64,000 nucleotides of DNA from Ferruginibacter sp. (GCA_030831945.1 JAURKC010000025.1:1-64000), one strand, 5' to 3'; positions 43,323-52,282 are shown, counted from the first letter of the stretch. Numbers and translations are program-made. The notes: generated from the sequence alone by a model not told the origin.

Positions 43323-44768
43323 TCAATGCTTCCAATTATCTCTATTGAGGTGACTAAGCTCAATCTTTACCTTAAACTTATTTCTTAGGTGTCTAGCAAT
43401 TGCCTCGGCAGCATATACACTTCGGTGTTGACCGCCAGTACAACCAAAATTAATTACCAAATTTTGGAAGTCTCTTCGGATATATTCTTCCACCGAAATA
43501 TCGATGATACTATACACGCTATTTAAAAAATCGGGCATCTTAGTTCGCTGATCTAAAAAATCTTTTACTGGTTTGTCCAATCCAGAAAGATGTTTGTATT
43601 CATCAAATCTTCCAGGATTCAAAATACCTCTCATGTCAAAAACAAAACCACCACCATTTTGTGTCTCATCTTTCGGATAACCATTTTGAATAAAAGAAAA
43701 ACTATTCACTTCAACAACTAATGGTGTATCTGCAGTTGCTTGTAAGGGGGTAAACTCATTGATCACTTCTTCGCTGGCACACAACTCAAGTACCTTTGAA
43801 AATTCAGGTAATGACAATCCAAGTGAATGGTGATTGATAAACCACTGCAAATTTTGTAACGCCAAAGGAATGCTAGTTAGAAAATGAGCTTTGCGTTCAA
43901 ATAATCCACGGAATCCATAAGCTCCTAATACTTGTAATAATCTGATCAATACATATCCGTTATACTGGCTTCTAAATAAATCTCTGTCTACCGACCGATT
44001 AACTGATTTCTCAAAAGCGTCTATATACTCTTCTAATAATGATTGTTTCCATTCGTCTGGTAAATTTGCTTTGGCCTGCCACAGTAAAGAAGCAACATCA
44101 TATTGTGGAGCACCTTTCATGCCGCCCTGATAATCTATAAAATGTATTTCGCTATCAGTTGTCACCATTATATTTCGACTTTGAAAATCGCGAAACATAA
44201 AATATTGGTATTTAGTATGGGAAAGAAAATCGCTCAACACTTCAAAGTCATTAAGGAGCTTTTGCTTGTCGTAAGGACGGCGCAATGCATCTAAAAAATA
44301 ATATTTAAAATAAAGTAAGTCCGCTAAGATTGCCTGCTTTCCAAATTCAGCATTGGTAAGACATTTAGAATAGTCGATTACCTCATCACCTTTTACCTGA
44401 AGTTGCGCTAGTTGTTGTAGACTTTTTTTATACAATAAATAAGTCGAATCGCTGAAGCCTTTCTCTTCTAATTGATTTAATAAAGAAGTATCGCCAAAGT
44501 CTTGCTGCAAGTAAATTTTATTATCCGCACTGCTGTATAAAATTTGAGGAGTAGCAAGTTGTTGCTGATGAAACTGGTTAGAGAAATAAATAAATGCCTC
44601 ATTCTCTTTTACATTAGCCCCATAAGTAGCGATATAGGTATTTTCTGCAGTGTGAAGACGAAAATAATGGCGCTCACTTCCTGCTTGGGGCAATCTATCA
44701 ACCTGAGTAAGCGGCGACTTACTGTATTGTTCAAAAACCTTTTTGATCTCATCAATTTCTACCTGCAT
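43323..44768 (-). CDS. AmgK-like sugar kinase fused to RapZ C-terminal domain
   Basis: A 481-residue two-domain protein. Residues ~1-330 are an aminoglycoside phosphotransferase (APH)-type kinase, with catalytic-loop FMFRDFQSRNIMV and metal-binding HFIDYQGGMKGAPQYDVASLLW. This is the fold of AmgK, the anomeric MurNAc/GlcNAc kinase. Residues ~345-481 match the RapZ C-terminal domain: SFSFIQNGYP, GGFVFDMRGILNPGRFDEYKHLSGLDKPV, and the signature INFGCTGGQHRSVYAAEAIA near 442. In Escherichia coli that part of RapZ binds RNA and glucosamine-6-phosphate; the N-terminal kinase-like half of RapZ is absent here. It is followed by the MurU-like gene. The fusion may tie cell-wall sugar recycling to amino-sugar sensing (inference). 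Confidence 0.87.
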   Translation of the reverse strand: MQVEIDEIKKVFEQYSKSPLTQVDRLPQAGSERHYFRLHTAENTYIATYGANVKENEAFIYFSNQFHQQQLATPQILYSSADNKIYLQQDFGDTSLLNQLEEKGFSDSTYLLYKKSLQQLAQLQVKGDEVIDYSKCLTNAEFGKQAILADLLYFKYYFLDALRRPYDKQKLLNDFEVLSDFLSHTKYQYFMFRDFQSRNIMVTTDSEIHFIDYQGGMKGAPQYDVASLLWQAKANLPDEWKQSLLEEYIDAFEKSVNRSVDRDLFRSQYNGYVLIRLLQVLGAYGFRGLFERKAHFLTSIPLALQNLQWFINHHSLGLSLPEFSKVLELCASEEVINEFTPLQATADTPLVVEVNSFSFIQNGYPKDETQNGGGFVFDMRGILNPGRFDEYKHLSGLDKPVKDFLDQRTKMPDFLNSVYSIIDISVEEYIRRDFQNLVINFGCTGGQHRSVYAAEAIARHLRNKFKVKIELSHLNRDNWKH

Positions 44769-44878
44769 ATCAATATTATATTAGGTAAAATTAACGGTTT
44801 TTGATTAGAGGGTGAAAAGACTTGACTAATAAGTTCAGGTAAAAAAAATAAGAATGTTCTGATTAATTGACAATGAGG

Positions 44879-44895
44879 CTGATAGGCATTATCAG
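44879..44895 (-). terminator. Weak hairpin after the carotenoid operon
   Basis: CTGATA and TATCAG form a 6-bp stem with a 5-base loop, 16 bp after the last carotenoid gene. A run of eight T residues on the minus strand follows only about 30 bp later, so terminator function is uncertain. Confidence 0.3.
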
Positions 44896-44910
44896 GCTTT
44901 GGTGGATTTC

Positions 44911-45597
44911 CTAGAAACGATTGCGCAGCTTTTCGTAAATGGAAATATCCATCATTACTAACAACATACCATAAAATACATCTTCCATTGGAATAGTATA
45001 AATTCTTAGACCTAAATTTTCAATGTCATTATAAAGAACGACAGGGATAGAAGTAAGCAATCCATTAACCAATAAAAAAGGAACGATTGTAATAGCATAG
45101 GCTATTAAGAAATAGGTAGAATGAAAATTCTTAAAAAACCTTTTTGCTAGATAAATAGCTGCGATAAAAATGGCAGTAAAAATAAATGTCCAGGAAGTAT
45201 AATATTTGTTATTGAAATAAATACCAGTAATGAATAGAAGAATGCCTATCCCCTTTAAAATTAGATTCGACCTTCGGGTATCTTGAAGGGTAGGAAAATA
45301 GCAACGAATACATTCATAAATAAAAATACAGCAATAAGGAACGATAATAAAAAACAATACTTCCTCGATCGGTAAGTTTACCAGCTTTATACCGGTGATA
45401 TAATTTTCATTAAAGCTCCAAACACCTTTTGAGGTAAAATAAATATCCCAAACCACATAAAACAAAGCAGGAAGGACCATTGCAGGAAAAAGATATTTCC
45501 ACTTTTTATAAAACATTACTTTTTTATCAAAACTGAGAATGAAAGGTCCGATTATAGACGCTCCCAGAATTAAAAAATAAGTAAACTGTGTGTTCAT
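44911..45597 (-). CDS. crtYcd: Lycopene beta-cyclase, fused CrtYc/CrtYd type
   Basis: A 228-residue membrane protein from the ATG at 45597; a TTG four codons earlier is less likely. It contains two copies of the lycopene-cyclase domain, each with about three transmembrane helices. The conserved acidic pairs are in GIKLVNLPIEEVLFFIIVPY (first half) and YTIPMEDVFYGMLLVMMDIS (second half). In actinobacteria these halves are separate proteins, CrtYc and CrtYd. The enzyme closes the beta-ring on one or both ends of lycopene. It is the last gene of the carotenoid operon, 61 bp after crtZ. Combined with cruF and crtD, one-sided cyclisation to a gamma-carotene-like product is expected (inference). 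Confidence 0.9.
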   Translation of the reverse strand: MNTQFTYFLILGASIIGPFILSFDKKVMFYKKWKYLFPAMVLPALFYVVWDIYFTSKGVWSFNENYITGIKLVNLPIEEVLFFIIVPYCCIFIYECIRCYFPTLQDTRRSNLILKGIGILLFITGIYFNNKYYTSWTFIFTAIFIAAIYLAKRFFKNFHSTYFLIAYAITIVPFLLVNGLLTSIPVVLYNDIENLGLRIYTIPMEDVFYGMLLVMMDISIYEKLRNRF

Positions 45598-45657
45598 ATG
45601 AATACCCAATGGGTTTAATCAATTATAGCAAACGAATGATAAGAGAAATCTCTGACA

Positions 45658-46152
45658 TTATATGGAAATTGGAGTCTGCTCCTCAGATCTATTTTTATCA
45701 GCCCTTACTTTATCCCAATATTTTTTTGCAACCACTAGCATACCAAAACTCTCCCCTTCTTGTTTATCCAAATGTTTGTGATGCATTTTATGGGCCCAGC
45801 GGATGGTTCTGATATACGTATTATTACTTCGGCTAAAAAATTTAAACCGCTGATGAATGATTACTTCATGAACCACAAAATAGGCAAAGCCATACAAAGC
45901 AATTCCAGCACCAATGGCCGCAACCCAATAGACTTGGTTTTGTAGACCCAACATAATACATAACCAAGAGGGAATAGCAAAAATTAGGAAAAACGCATCG
46001 TTCTTTTCAAAAAAACCAGGCCCCTTTTTGTGGTGATCTTCATGGAGATACCATAAAAATCCATGCATTACAAATCGATGAGTTAACCAAGTGATGCCTT
46101 CCATCACAATGAAAGTAAGCAGTGTCAATGATATAAAAATTATTGCGCTCAT
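45658..46152 (-). CDS. crtZ: Beta-carotene hydroxylase (fatty acid hydroxylase superfamily)
   Basis: A 164-residue di-iron membrane hydroxylase. The histidine clusters that bind iron are all present: HRFVMHG, HEDHHKKG, HEVIIHQRF and HKMHHKHL, spread over three or four hydrophobic segments. It adds the 3-hydroxyl group to beta-rings, giving for example zeaxanthin, or the ring hydroxyl of saproxanthin-type carotenoids. The length fits the bacterial CrtZ family. It starts 22 bp after the cruF gene and 61 bp before crtYcd, in the carotenoid operon. No CrtW ketolase gene is seen in the window. Confidence 0.93.
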   Translation of the reverse strand: MSAIIFISLTLLTFIVMEGITWLTHRFVMHGFLWYLHEDHHKKGPGFFEKNDAFFLIFAIPSWLCIMLGLQNQVYWVAAIGAGIALYGFAYFVVHEVIIHQRFKFFSRSNNTYIRTIRWAHKMHHKHLDKQEGESFGMLVVAKKYWDKVRADKNRSEEQTPISI

Positions 46153-46174
46153 AATAATGTATTAATAGTATTGT

Positions 46175-46867
46175 TTATTTCAAAAAGGTTCGTAAAATTA
46201 AAAAGAACAAGGCCTGTATTAGCAACAAATTTACTGCGAATTTGTTCTCCTTTCTGAACTTGAAAAAATTAAAAACAGTCAACAGCAAAATACTGATCAA
46301 TAGCCAACAGATATAGTTATACAAAGGAATAGCTCCATCGCCACCCCAGGTCCAGAAGTTTAATTTGATTGCCACGGGTTCCATCAGCCAATCAAAAAGA
46401 ACAGCTAAAGAAGCGCCATCAAAAATTACGGATATAGCTTTTAGTTTTAAGGAGGGTTCATTATAATCATTGGCTACTCTTTTAATCACTTTATTTAATA
46501 AGGAATGGGTAGAAATTCCACTACAATAAATGATAATAAACCAATTAACAGCAATTAATAAGGGTACCTGAAAGAGCTGGATACCTAATACAGTAGAATA
46601 GCGATAGTCGCCAAACAATAAACCAGTATTCACTCCTACTACTTCTGAGAAAAACCCGATAATAAAAACTATGCCGATAAAAAGGTAGAACGATTTGTTT
46701 TTTTCGGGATGCGTCCATACTAATAATAAAAAGGATAACAATAGATTAAAAGGAGTGGACTGAATGAAAAAATTATTCTCAGAAAACAACATGCCCACTA
46801 ATCCAATAGTATGAAAAAAAATGGCCACCCCTGTAGCTATTTGATATGTAGAGAATTTCTTCAGCAC
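46175..46867 (-). CDS. cruF: Carotenoid 1,2-hydratase, CruF family
   Basis: A 230-residue integral membrane protein of the DUF422/CruF family with about seven hydrophobic helices. Recognisable family stretches are IGFFSEVVGVNTGLLFGDYRYS and FDGASLAVLFDWLMEPVAIKLNFW, ending in a glycine/tryptophan-rich loop. CruF adds water across the 1,2-double bond at the linear end of a carotenoid. The start is a GTG; there is no nearby in-frame ATG. It sits between crtD and crtZ in the carotenoid operon. Together with CrtD it would create the 1'-hydroxy-3',4'-didehydro end found in saproxanthin, myxol and flexixanthin. Confidence 0.88.
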   Translation of the reverse strand: MLKKFSTYQIATGVAIFFHTIGLVGMLFSENNFFIQSTPFNLLLSFLLLVWTHPEKNKSFYLFIGIVFIIGFFSEVVGVNTGLLFGDYRYSTVLGIQLFQVPLLIAVNWFIIIYCSGISTHSLLNKVIKRVANDYNEPSLKLKAISVIFDGASLAVLFDWLMEPVAIKLNFWTWGGDGAIPLYNYICWLLISILLLTVFNFFKFRKENKFAVNLLLIQALFFLILRTFLK

Positions 46868-46964
46868 TAATAAAATTTAAATTTTCATTTTTTGATTAAT
46901 AAAAAACTAACTAAGAATTACTTACTGACTCAGTTAGCTTTTCTAACTTAATCAGACTTCATCG

Positions 46965-48431
46965 CTATTCAATTAGATCACTCACAATTTTGGCACTTTT
47001 AAGGCATAGCGGAATTCCGCCACCTGGATGTACGCTTCCTCCACAAAAATACAATCCTTTGATGGCACTTGTAAAATTAGCATGCCGCAAAAAAGCTGCG
47101 AACTTGGAATTTGAACTAGTACCATATAAAGAACCCATAAATGAAGAAGTCTGTTGCTCTATCAGTATAGGATCTAAGGTATGTTCTGTTTCAATCAGCT
47201 CACTGATATCTTCTCCTAACATACGACTCAATTTAAGCAGTATATTTTCTCGCAACACTTTTTTCAACTCCTCCCAATCTTGCCCTATGTTGGCAGGAGC
47301 ATTTACCATTACAAACCAGTTTTCCTTTCCTTCTGGTGATTGATTGGGTTCCAATTTAGCAGTAATATTAATATACACTGTCGGGTCAGCAGTTAACTTT
47401 CCTTCCTTAAATATATAGTCAAATTCATTTTTATATTCCTTACTAAAAAAAATATTATGCAGTTCAAGTTGATTAAATTTCTTTTTTATTCCCCAATAAA
47501 AAATTACCGCACTACTGCTCCGCTCTTGTTGTAATACTTTCTTTGCTAGAACAGGATTGGATAACAAATTTTTATAAGTAAAGTAAACATCCGCATTGCT
47601 TACCACTGTTTTTGCTGAAAAAACTTGATCATTTACCACCACGCCACTTACACTTCCTTTTGAATGAATAATGCGCTGTACCGGTGAGTCGAAATGAAAT
47701 TTAACCCCCTTATTGATGGCCAACTGATACAAGGCGTTAGTGATACTAATCATGCCGCCCTTAGGATAATAGGTTCCTTGATTTTGTTCCAGGTGGGGAA
47801 TCAAACTCAACATGGCAGGAGTTTTATAAGGACTACTGCCATTATAAGTAGCAAAGCGATTAAAAAGTTGAACTGCCTCGGGAGAACTAAACTTAGCACT
47901 ATTGTATTGATGTAGTGTTTGAAAAAGGTAGGGTAATTTAACTGTTGACAAAGCTTTAAACACTCGGCTGTTTAACCAGGTTTTAGCTCGATGAAGAGAG
48001 TAATTTAAAAAAAGTAGGCCTATATTTTCATAGAGCTTTTTAGACTGTTGTAAATACTTGATCACCACTTTAGGATCCTCATTCAATTGCAGTTTCATTT
48101 CTTGAGCAAAATCCTCCGCGTTAGTATAGGCGTTTACTTGTTTGCCATTTTCATAAAAATATTTATTAGCGATGGGGACTGACTGATAAGAAAAATATTG
48201 GTCAATAGGTTCACCGGCGAGTGCGAATAATTCTTCTACATTTTGTGGCTGAGTAAATAAGGAAGGACCAGCATCGAAACGAAAACCATCTTTTTCAAAA
48301 GCAGACAACTTACCACCTGGATAACTATTTTTTTCGAATACCTCCACTTGATAGCCTTTCAAAGCTAATCGGATTGCAATTGCCAAGCCGCCCATCCCAG
48401 TTCCAATTACAATTGCTTTTGAATCTTGCAT
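46965..48431 (-). CDS. crtD: CrtI-family desaturase, probable CrtD (3,4-desaturase)
   Basis: A 488-residue FAD-dependent desaturase. The N-terminal dinucleotide-binding motif is VIGTGMGGLAIAIRLALKGY followed by VFEKNSYPGGKLS. The C-terminus has the family ending LYFCGGSVHPGGGIPLCLKSAKIV. It is the second CrtI-type gene in the operon; since the first (49939-51429) looks like the phytoene desaturase and CruF is adjacent, this one is most likely the 1-hydroxycarotenoid 3,4-desaturase. Assignment of which copy is which rests on context, because motifs are shared. The gap to cruF (97 bp) contains a small perfect inverted repeat at 46932-46948 (AGTTAG/CTAACT). Confidence 0.85.
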   Translation of the reverse strand: MQDSKAIVIGTGMGGLAIAIRLALKGYQVEVFEKNSYPGGKLSAFEKDGFRFDAGPSLFTQPQNVEELFALAGEPIDQYFSYQSVPIANKYFYENGKQVNAYTNAEDFAQEMKLQLNEDPKVVIKYLQQSKKLYENIGLLFLNYSLHRAKTWLNSRVFKALSTVKLPYLFQTLHQYNSAKFSSPEAVQLFNRFATYNGSSPYKTPAMLSLIPHLEQNQGTYYPKGGMISITNALYQLAINKGVKFHFDSPVQRIIHSKGSVSGVVVNDQVFSAKTVVSNADVYFTYKNLLSNPVLAKKVLQQERSSSAVIFYWGIKKKFNQLELHNIFFSKEYKNEFDYIFKEGKLTADPTVYINITAKLEPNQSPEGKENWFVMVNAPANIGQDWEELKKVLRENILLKLSRMLGEDISELIETEHTLDPILIEQQTSSFMGSLYGTSSNSKFAAFLRHANFTSAIKGLYFCGGSVHPGGGIPLCLKSAKIVSDLIE

Positions 48432-48487
48432 TCTTCTAATTAGTTGAATCGAATTGTTTTACAATAATTTTATTGATCGAAAAGGAT

Positions 48488-49021
48488 TTACTCTGCTACC
48501 CTTTTTTTATGTTGATTTTCTAGGTACTCTGCTAGTTTTGGAATAGCAATTTTAAACCAAGGAGTATAATCTGATGAATTAGATTGCACTGATTTTTTAA
48601 TTTCTGTTAGAGATAAATATCGATAGTCCTCCACTTCCTCATGATTAGGATGGATGGGTCCATCATAATTACCCAACAAAACATGATCAAATTCATATTC
48701 AGTTAATCCATTATCAAAAGAGGCCTTATAAATAAAGTCAAAAGCTTTTTCAAGTGAAGTAGTAAAGCCCATTTCTTCCTGTAATCGAATAGCAGCAGCA
48801 GGGATGACTTCTTGACCTGGCTGAGGATGGCTACAGCAGGCGTTAGTCCATAAGCCAGGACTATGGTATTTGCCAGCAGCTCTTTTTTGCAAAAGCATTT
48901 CGCCTTTTTCATTTAAAATAAAAACGCTGTAAGCTCGATGAAGGAGTCCTTTCAGATGAACTTCCATTTTCTCCATCTTGCCTATGGGTTCGTCGTTCTC
49001 ATTCACTAAAATAAGGTCCAT
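48488..49021 (-). CDS. idi: Isopentenyl-diphosphate delta-isomerase, type I
   Basis: A 177-residue Nudix-fold enzyme that interconverts isopentenyl and dimethylallyl diphosphate, the C5 precursors of carotenoids. Visible are the N-terminal VNENDEPIGKMEKMEVH, the catalytic Cys in LWTNACCSHP, the Nudix-like stretch AAAIRLQEEMGF, and the metal-binding glutamates in EVEDYRYLSL. The length is typical. It begins 8 bp after the crtB stop codon and 56 bp before crtD, clearly within the operon, so precursor supply is co-regulated with pigment synthesis. Confidence 0.94.
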   Translation of the reverse strand: MDLILVNENDEPIGKMEKMEVHLKGLLHRAYSVFILNEKGEMLLQKRAAGKYHSPGLWTNACCSHPQPGQEVIPAAAIRLQEEMGFTTSLEKAFDFIYKASFDNGLTEYEFDHVLLGNYDGPIHPNHEEVEDYRYLSLTEIKKSVQSNSSDYTPWFKIAIPKLAEYLENQHKKRVAE

Positions 49022-49029
49022 GCTGATGC

Positions 49030-49866
49030 TTATAATATATTTAATTGGCTGCGAAGACCTGCCTTAGCCACAATAAATGCTTTTCCATAATTAGGAATAC
49101 GAATCCGTTGTTCTAAAATATTACTTGGGTTTGCCTTTTTAATTTTTTTAAAAAGTGATAAATAATATTTGTACGCTACGTATACACCAAATCTTGCTTT
49201 AACGGGTAAATTTAAAATTGCATCATAAGCAGCAGCAAAATCTATGGCAATATCTTCTTCAATTTGCAGCTTCATTGAGGGAGTAAAATTATTAAAATCT
49301 ACTCCAGGAAAGTAAGTCCTACTCAATTGTTCGTAATCTGCTTTTACATCACGAAGAAAATTTACTTTTTGAAAGGCAGCTCCTAGTGATTGAGCACCAG
49401 GTTTTAGTTCGTTATATCTAGTTTGATCACCTTCGCAAAAAATATATAAGCACATTAGGCCTACCACTTCGGCACTACCATAAATGTATTGCTTGTAGCC
49501 TTGGCTATTATAGGAAGTTTTATCAAGATCCATTTCCATACTTACAAAAAACGCCTCTATCAATTCATGGGAGATGGAAAACTTATTTACGGTAAGTTGA
49601 AAACTTTGTAGGATGGGGTTAAGACTAATCCCTCTTTCGATAGCTGCGTATGTATCGCGTTTGAATTCTGCTAATAATTCCGCCTTATTATATTCATGAA
49701 AAGTATCGACAATCTCATCCGCAAAGCGAACAAAGCCATAAATATTAAATATAGGACCTCTCAAATCTTGATGCAATAATTTAATGGCACTACTGAAGGA
49801 AGTACTATAGCGTTCGGTAGTTTCTTTACTACACTGCTGACTCAATTCATGAAAAAGGTTAATCAT
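49030..49866 (-). CDS. crtB: Phytoene synthase
   Basis: A 278-residue trans-isoprenyl diphosphate synthase of the squalene/phytoene synthase family. The two aspartate-rich motifs are FVRFADEIVDTFHE (near residue 50) and VNFLRDVKADYEQLSRTYFP (near residue 170). It condenses two geranylgeranyl diphosphates into phytoene, the first committed step. It lies 72 bp after crtI and 8 bp before idi. No geranylgeranyl diphosphate synthase gene is in the window, so that activity must come from elsewhere in the genome. Confidence 0.94.
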   Translation of the reverse strand: MINLFHELSQQCSKETTERYSTSFSSAIKLLHQDLRGPIFNIYGFVRFADEIVDTFHEYNKAELLAEFKRDTYAAIERGISLNPILQSFQLTVNKFSISHELIEAFFVSMEMDLDKTSYNSQGYKQYIYGSAEVVGLMCLYIFCEGDQTRYNELKPGAQSLGAAFQKVNFLRDVKADYEQLSRTYFPGVDFNNFTPSMKLQIEEDIAIDFAAAYDAILNLPVKARFGVYVAYKYYLSLFKKIKKANPSNILEQRIRIPNYGKAFIVAKAGLRSQLNIL

Positions 49867-49938
49867 TTATTTTTACTTTTTTACAAAGAATACGATTGAT
49901 AGCATCTTTCAAACATTAATTATTCTTAAAAATACTAT

Positions 49939-51429
49939 TTAACTATAATTTTTAATTACTTCCTTAGCAACCACTTCTCCACTAATCAAACTAGGTGGCA
50001 CACCAGGACCAGGTACTGTCAATTGACCTGTATAAAAAAGATTACTCACTTTTTTACTTCTCAAACTCGGTTTTAAAATAGCTGTCTGCATCAACGTATT
50101 CGCTAAACCGTAAGCATTGCCTTTAAATGAATTATAATCACTTTTAAAATCGCTGACAGAAAAAGATTTTTTGAAAACAATGGAATCTTTTAATTGCTGA
50201 CCTGTTCTATTTTCAAAACGAGTAACTATTTGATCAAAATAACGATCTTTTAATTCTTCGGTATCGCCTTCCAAACCACTGGCTACAGGTATTAGAAAAA
50301 ACAAATTCTCGCCACCTGCTGGCGCTACGGTATTATCTGTTACAGAGGGCGTACAGACATAAAACAAAGGAGTGGTCGGCCATTTCGGATCGGTGTAAAT
50401 TTCCTTTCCATGCACATCAAAACTAACATCAAAAAATAAGGTATGATGTAATACGTTACTTAATTTTTTATTCAAGCCTACATAGTAAAGCAATGAACTA
50501 GGAGCCATTACTCTTTTGTTCCAATATTTTTCAGAATAAGATTGGTATTTAGGTTCTAAGAGTTTGGTTTCAACAAAATGATAATCTGCTCCTCCAATGA
50601 CTACATCAGCATGAAAGGTTTGAATAGCCGTTTCTGCATCTATTTTTTTTGCTAGCACTTTAGTAGCAACACCATTTTCAATTTTAATTTCTGTGACATC
50701 ATGATGGCAATAAAATTTGACACCTAATTCTTTTGCCACAGTGGTCATAGCCTCCACTATTTTAAACATGCCGCCTTTTGGGTACCATGTGCCTAATTTT
50801 ATGTCTGCATAATTCATCAGACTGTATAAGGCCGGAGTATTTTGTGGAAGAGCCCCTAAAAACAATACAGGAAATTCTAATAGCTCTCTTAATTTAGGGT
50901 GTTTGAAATGCTTACCCACATGTTGTTTGATAGAATTAAAAACATCTAACTTAAGAACGCCTTTTAGTAATTCCCAATCAGCAAATTCCAATAAAGATTG
51001 TCCTGGTTGGTGTACTAATTTATTGATACCCACTTCATATTTAAATGCAGCTTCCTGCATAAATTTATCAAGTAGTACACCAGATCCCGGTTCTGTTTTT
51101 TCAAACAATAATTTTAGTTCGTTATAGTCAGCTGGTATATCCATGCTGTCATCGGGCCAGTAAACTCTGTAGGATGGGTTTAATCTTTCGAGTTGGTAAT
51201 AATCACTTACTTTTTTACCAAAGCAATTAAAAAATCTTTCGAAAACTTCGGGCATCCAATACCAACTAGGTCCCATATCAAATGTAAATCCATCTGCCAA
51301 TAATAATCTAGCTCTTCCTCCGGTGGTGGCGTTTTTTTCTAAAACAGTTACGTCCCAACCTGCCTTGGCCATGAATGATGCTGCAGAGAGTCCTGCAAAT
51401 CCGCTTCCTATAATGACGACTTTTTTCAA
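49939..51429 (-). CDS. crtI: Phytoene desaturase
   Basis: A 496-residue FAD enzyme that converts phytoene to lycopene. The N-terminus is the dinucleotide-binding VVIIGSGFAGLSAASFMAKAGW followed by VLEKNATTGGRARLL. The C-terminus is the carotenoid-desaturase signature LFYTGQLTVPGPGVPPSLISG. The start codon is TTG at 51429, fixed by an in-frame TAA six bases upstream and by the position of the FAD motif. It is the first pigment gene of the operon, 136 bp after the ECF sigma gene, with a candidate promoter in the gap. Confidence 0.93.
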   Translation of the reverse strand: MKKVVIIGSGFAGLSAASFMAKAGWDVTVLEKNATTGGRARLLLADGFTFDMGPSWYWMPEVFERFFNCFGKKVSDYYQLERLNPSYRVYWPDDSMDIPADYNELKLLFEKTEPGSGVLLDKFMQEAAFKYEVGINKLVHQPGQSLLEFADWELLKGVLKLDVFNSIKQHVGKHFKHPKLRELLEFPVLFLGALPQNTPALYSLMNYADIKLGTWYPKGGMFKIVEAMTTVAKELGVKFYCHHDVTEIKIENGVATKVLAKKIDAETAIQTFHADVVIGGADYHFVETKLLEPKYQSYSEKYWNKRVMAPSSLLYYVGLNKKLSNVLHHTLFFDVSFDVHGKEIYTDPKWPTTPLFYVCTPSVTDNTVAPAGGENLFFLIPVASGLEGDTEELKDRYFDQIVTRFENRTGQQLKDSIVFKKSFSVSDFKSDYNSFKGNAYGLANTLMQTAILKPSLRSKKVSNLFYTGQLTVPGPGVPPSLISGEVVAKEVIKNYS

Positions 51430-51480
51430 GATTTATAAAAAAGAAATGAAGATTAGTTTTTCAGAAAATTAGATAATTTA

Positions 51481-51511
51481 AAAATTTAATGGCATTTAAT
51501 TTAGAAAGCAA
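51481..51511 (-). promoter_or_regulatory. Candidate promoter of the carotenoid operon
   Basis: On the minus strand TTG (51511-51509) is followed after 20 bp by TAAATTTT (51488-51481), close to the Bacteroidota -7 element TAnnTTTG with T in the last position. It would give a leader of about 45 bases before the TTG start of crtI. Confidence 0.4.
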
Positions 51512-51565
51512 CTCTGCTAAAAATAGCAAAAAAAGCCATTATTACCTCTTCTTTCTTTTACTGAA

Positions 51566-52066
51566 TTAAAATCTACTGAGTTGTCCTCTCAAAATTTTTC
51601 TTGCAAAGTGAATTCTGCTTTTTATTGTACCTAAAGGTTCAGTCAATAAATCTGCAATCTCATGATATTTATATCCTTCAAAATAAAGCACAAAAGGATT
51701 ACGAAATATCTCAGGAAGTCGATGAATAGCAAATTCCATATCCTTCATTTTCAATGACCCTTCCGCTGAATTAGCAGTGGTGACTTGATTATAATTCAAT
51801 AAAAAATCATTCGGACTGTTATCAAAAATAGTGCTTTGCTTGGATTTGCGGCGATAGTTATTAATGAAAATATTACGCATGATGGTGTACAACCATGCTT
51901 TGATATTGGTACCCACATTGTATTTTTCTTTATTGATGAGGGCACGATACATGGTTTCTTGCAAAAGATCTTTTGCCACTTCGTTATCTCTGGTTAAAGT
52001 AACTGCAAAAGGCTTTAAAAATTCAGTGTTATTCAATAACAACTCATTGAATTCGACGGTCGACAT
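51566..52066 (-). CDS. ECF-type RNA polymerase sigma factor
   Basis: The frame opens at 52123, but the ATG at 52066 matches the usual length (166 residues, starting STVEFNELLLNN). Region 2 is KPFAVTLTRDNEVAKDLLQETMYRALINKEKY with the -10-binding GTNIKAWLYTIMRNIFINNYRR. Region 4 is LPEIFRNPFVLYFEGYKYHEIADLLTEPLGTIKSRIHFARKIL. No anti-sigma gene is next to it. It stands between the CarH-like regulator and crtI on the same strand, which is a common arrangement of light- or stress-controlled carotenoid clusters. Two inverted repeats just upstream suggest it is repressed by the CarH-like protein. Confidence 0.92.
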   Translation of the reverse strand: MSTVEFNELLLNNTEFLKPFAVTLTRDNEVAKDLLQETMYRALINKEKYNVGTNIKAWLYTIMRNIFINNYRRKSKQSTIFDNSPNDFLLNYNQVTTANSAEGSLKMKDMEFAIHRLPEIFRNPFVLYFEGYKYHEIADLLTEPLGTIKSRIHFARKILRGQLSRF

Positions 52067-52072
52067 AAAATA

Positions 52073-52160
52073 TTGTTTAATTATTAATACCCTAAAATTA
52101 AACAAAATGATCCAAGCCATCAAATTTTTGTTTAACTTTTTTTATTAAATAATTAAACAA
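52073..52160 (-). promoter_or_regulatory. Candidate CarH/LitR-type operator cluster (two dyads)
   Basis: Four related 10-bp half-sites lie within 88 bp upstream of the sigma factor start: TTGTTTAATT (52073-52082), AATTAAACAA (52097-52106), TTGTTTAACT (52129-52138) and AATTAAACAA (52151-52160). They form two inverted pairs, with 14- and 12-bp spacers. One further half-site, TTGTTTAAAA, lies at 53240-53249 before the regulator's own gene. Confidence 0.55.
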
Positions 52161-52251
52161 AAGAGGTGATCTAAGTCTCTAAATGCAGATTTATTAAAAA
52201 TTAGAAATACTGGTTTTTGCCCATTTTTTGACAAAAAACAAGGGTTTTTCA

Positions 52252-52282
52252 CGAAAAATGACCATATTTTGGTCAATTTTCG
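52252..52282 (-). promoter_or_regulatory. 13-bp-arm inverted repeat between carH-like gene and sigma gene
   Basis: CGAAAAATGACCA (52252-52264) and TGGTCAATTTTCG (52270-52282) are inverted copies with one mismatch and a 5-base spacer. It starts 38 bp after the regulator stop. It could be a weak terminator for the regulator gene or a protein-binding site; no T tract follows. Confidence 0.45.

Noticed and set aside
45588..45812. Forward frame between the lycopene cyclase and crtZ genes
   Set aside because: It mostly lies antisense to crtZ and resembles no family.
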